This document shows, piece after piece, positions 30,923 through 32,300 of a DNA stretch of 32,300 nucleotides. Source of the stretch: an uncultured Clostridia bacterium (GTDB taxonomy: Bacteria > Bacillota > Clostridia > Christensenellales > Borkfalkiaceae); assembly GCA_947630035.1 (NCBI GenBank), contig CANRFW010000008.1, positions 1 to 32,300 of the forward strand, in the 5' to 3' direction. Every line of letters starts with the position of its first letter. The first letter of the stretch is position 1. The translations under genes and the position numbers were made by a program. The notes under the pieces were generated by a model. The model saw only the letters and a list, made by a program, of their open reading frames with translations, had not been told where the DNA came from and made no database searches.

Positions 30923-30951
30923 TTGACAGCCGCCCGCAAGCGTGCTAAACT
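30923..30951 (+). promoter_or_regulatory. Promoter of the alpha/beta-hydrolase gene at 30976
   Basis: TTGACA and TAAACT (with TGC before the -10) are separated by 17 nt, ending 24 nt before the start codon. Confidence 0.85.
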
Positions 30952-30975
30952 TTCGGAAAACAAGATGGGAGGAAA

Positions 30976-31947
30976 ATGATGAAACAACTCAAACTTTGCA
31001 AGGAGTGGGACAAGGTGTTCCCCCGCGAGGAGAGCGTCGCCCACAAAAAGGTGACCTTCCGCAACCGTTACGGCATTTTGCTCGCGGGCGACCTATATGC
31101 CCCCAAGGGAAGGCGCAAGAAGCTCCCCGCGATCGCCGTGTGCGGGCCGTTCGGGGCGGTGAAGGAGCAGTCTTCGGGGCTGTATGCGCAGGAACTCGCG
31201 CGGCGGGGCTATATCGCCCTCGCGTTCGACCCCTCCTTCACGGGCGAGAGCGGTGGCGAGCCTCGCTACGTCGCCTCCCCCGATATCAACACGGAGGACT
31301 TCTCGGCGGCCGTGGACTTCCTCTCCTGCTATGAGAAGGCGGACCCCGCCAAGATCGGCATCCTCGGCATCTGCGGCTGGGGCGGGATGGCGCTCTCCGC
31401 CGCGATCGATACCCGCGTGAAGGCGACCGTCGCCTCCACGATGTACGATATGACCCGCGTCAACGCCAAGGGGTACTTCGACGGGGAGGACAGCCCCGAG
31501 GAGCGCCGTAAAAAGAGGGTGGCGCTGAACGCACAGCGGACGGAGGATTTCAGGAGCGGCACCTATGCCCTTGCGGGCGGCGTCGTCGATCCCCTCCCCG
31601 CGGACGCGCCCTTCTTCGTGAAGGACTATTATGACTATTACAAGACAAAACGGGGGTACCATGTCCGCAGTCTGAACTCAAACAGCGGGTGGAATACGAC
31701 CTCTTCCCTCTCCTTTCTGAACATGCCCCTCCTCGCCTATGCGGGGGAGATAGAGAGCGCGGTGCTGCTTATTCACGGCGAAAAGGCGCACTCCCGCTAC
31801 TTCTCGGAGGACGCCTTCAAACTCCTCGAAGGGAAGAATAAGGAGCTTTGCATCATCCCCGGCGCCGTCCACACCGACCTCTACGACAGGATGGATATCA
31901 TCCCCTTCGACAAGATCGCGGCATTCTACCGCAAGTATCTCAAATAA
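30976..31947 (+). CDS. Alpha/beta-hydrolase with Cys nucleophile (dienelactone-hydrolase-like)
   Basis: The 323-residue cytoplasmic hydrolase has the nucleophile elbow GICGWGG (131-137), with Cys133 in place of the usual Ser. This is also seen in dienelactone hydrolases and the YcjY-like group. Other active-site candidates are Glu269 in IHGEKAHS and His299 in GAVHTD. The N-terminal region (YGILLAGDLYAPKG, then FDPSFTGESGGEP) fits the same group. The substrate is unknown. Two ATG codons stand in tandem; GGGAGG is 4 nt before the first and 7 nt before the second, so 30979 is an equally good start. A terminator follows at 31977. Confidence 0.85.
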   Translation: MMKQLKLCKEWDKVFPREESVAHKKVTFRNRYGILLAGDLYAPKGRRKKLPAIAVCGPFGAVKEQSSGLYAQELARRGYIALAFDPSFTGESGGEPRYVASPDINTEDFSAAVDFLSCYEKADPAKIGILGICGWGGMALSAAIDTRVKATVASTMYDMTRVNAKGYFDGEDSPEERRKKRVALNAQRTEDFRSGTYALAGGVVDPLPADAPFFVKDYYDYYKTKRGYHVRSLNSNSGWNTTSSLSFLNMPLLAYAGEIESAVLLIHGEKAHSRYFSEDAFKLLEGKNKELCIIPGAVHTDLYDRMDIIPFDKIAAFYRKYLK

Positions 31948-31968
31948 ATTCAAGGTTTACGGCAAGCG

Positions 31969-32091
31969 CCCACCCCCCTGCCCCCCTCCAATGGAGGGGG
32001 GCAGGTTTTATGCACGCCTCCCCTTCTCCATAAGCCTTCCCCCCCTCGGGGGGAAGGTGTCCCCGCAAGGGGACGGATGAGGGGCAAAACA
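31969..32091. repeat. GC-rich multi-hairpin intergenic repeat, copy 1
   Basis: The 123-nt unit contains three inverted repeats: 31977-32005, the CCTTCCCCCC stem near 32036-32056, and GTCCCC-GCAA-GGGGAC near 32058-32073. Its last 77 nt (32015-32091) recur exactly at 32224-32300. It is non-coding; any open frame through it is of biased composition. Confidence 0.85.
31977..32009 (+). terminator. Terminator of the alpha/beta-hydrolase gene
   Basis: A 13-bp perfect stem (CCTGCCCCCCTCC) with a 3-nt loop is followed by TTTTA. It lies 29 nt past the stop, at the beginning of repeat copy 1. Confidence 0.85.
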
Positions 32092-32120
32092 CGATATCGT
32101 GGGCGGACCCTCACCCCTCC

Positions 32121-32145
32121 CCCTCCCCCTGACGCAGGGGGAGGG
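32121..32145. repeat. 11-bp inverted repeat between the two long repeats
   Basis: CCCTCCCCCTG pairs with its exact complement around ACG, followed by CTTTCTTT. It is another T-tailed hairpin of the same GC-rich style. Confidence 0.75.
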
Positions 32146-32179
32146 CTTTCTTTCGAAACTGCCGCCCTGTTCTCGCAGT

Positions 32180-32300
32180 CCCACCCCCCTACCCCCCTCC
32201 CACGGAGGGGGCGGATTTATGTGCGCCTCCCCTTCTCCATAAGCCTTCCCCCCCTCGGGGGGAAGGTGTCCCCGCAAGGGGACGGATGAGGGGCAAAACA
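32180..32300. repeat. GC-rich multi-hairpin intergenic repeat, copy 2 (runs to window end)
   Basis: This unit repeats copy 1 with small differences in its first 44 nt. The last 77 nt are identical. It reaches the edge of the window, so further copies may follow. No gene is seen in 31948-32300. Confidence 0.85.

Noticed and set aside
31969-32300. A CRISPR array
   Set aside because: There are only two copies, about 120 nt long and internally palindromic, without uniform short spacers or cas genes.

Overview
The window reads as one contig from a high-GC, strictly anaerobic, Gram-positive-type bacterium. The gene styles point to the class Clostridia, possibly an uncultured gut lineage near Christensenellales; that placement is an inference. 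The grounds are a bifurcating-type [FeFe] hydrogenase, strong AAGGAG-like ribosome binding sites, sigma-70/SigA promoters with 17-nt spacers, UUCG-type terminators, a DegV protein, an M18 aminopeptidase, and several GH3/GH13 and sugar-related enzymes. Two stretches are clearly richer in AT than the rest and look acquired: about 13.35-14.9 kb (a Fic protein beside a tRNA-Ser gene) and about 21.9-23.9 kb (a DUF262/DUF1524 protein).

Layout. 1-3.4 kb: the 3' part of hydB and all of hydA, encoding an NAD(H)-linked electron-bifurcating [FeFe] hydrogenase, closed by a UUCG terminator. 3.6-5.5 kb (minus): two tandem paralogous alpha/beta-hydrolases, one a lipoprotein with an Ig-like domain. 5.6-9.6 kb (minus): a beta-glucosidase with permuted GH3 domain order, a GH13 alpha-glucan hydrolase overlapping it by 11 nt, and a small TIGR04076 protein, all behind a consensus promoter. 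9.7-13.0 kb (plus): M18 aminopeptidase, minD-minE, and degV. 13.2-13.35 kb: tRNA-Ser(UGA). 13.3-14.9 kb: a small AT-rich island with a Fic enzyme, ending in a near-copy of the tRNA anticodon-arm sequence. 14.9-20.8 kb (minus): a tight six-gene catabolic operon (AroD-like enzyme, MDR dehydrogenase, Gfo/Idh/MocA oxidoreductase, extended SDR, PIG3-type MDR, amidohydrolase). It is divergent from an AraC regulator at 21.0-21.8 kb. 22.0-23.9 kb: a GmrSD-like DUF262/DUF1524 protein flanked by two identical hairpins. 24.0-26.2 kb (minus): a DUF4832-type lipoprotein and a HAD phosphatase. 26.3-28.3 kb (plus): DUF3737 protein and iron alcohol dehydrogenase. 28.4-30.8 kb (minus): LemA and a two-helix membrane partner. 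31.0-31.9 kb (plus): a Cys-nucleophile-type alpha/beta hydrolase. 31.95-32.3 kb: GC-rich hairpin repeats.

How it fits together. The hydrogenase and alcohol dehydrogenase are reductant sinks for a fermenter. The GH3/GH13 pair and esterases suggest growth on oligosaccharides and acylated glycans. The AraC-linked operon looks like a pathway for a modified cyclic polyol, sugar or sugar acid whose substrate cannot be named from sequence. It is the best candidate here for an undescribed system, because its AroD-like enzyme keeps the Schiff-base lysine but not the dehydroquinate-binding residues, and its first dehydrogenase lacks the usual zinc ligands.
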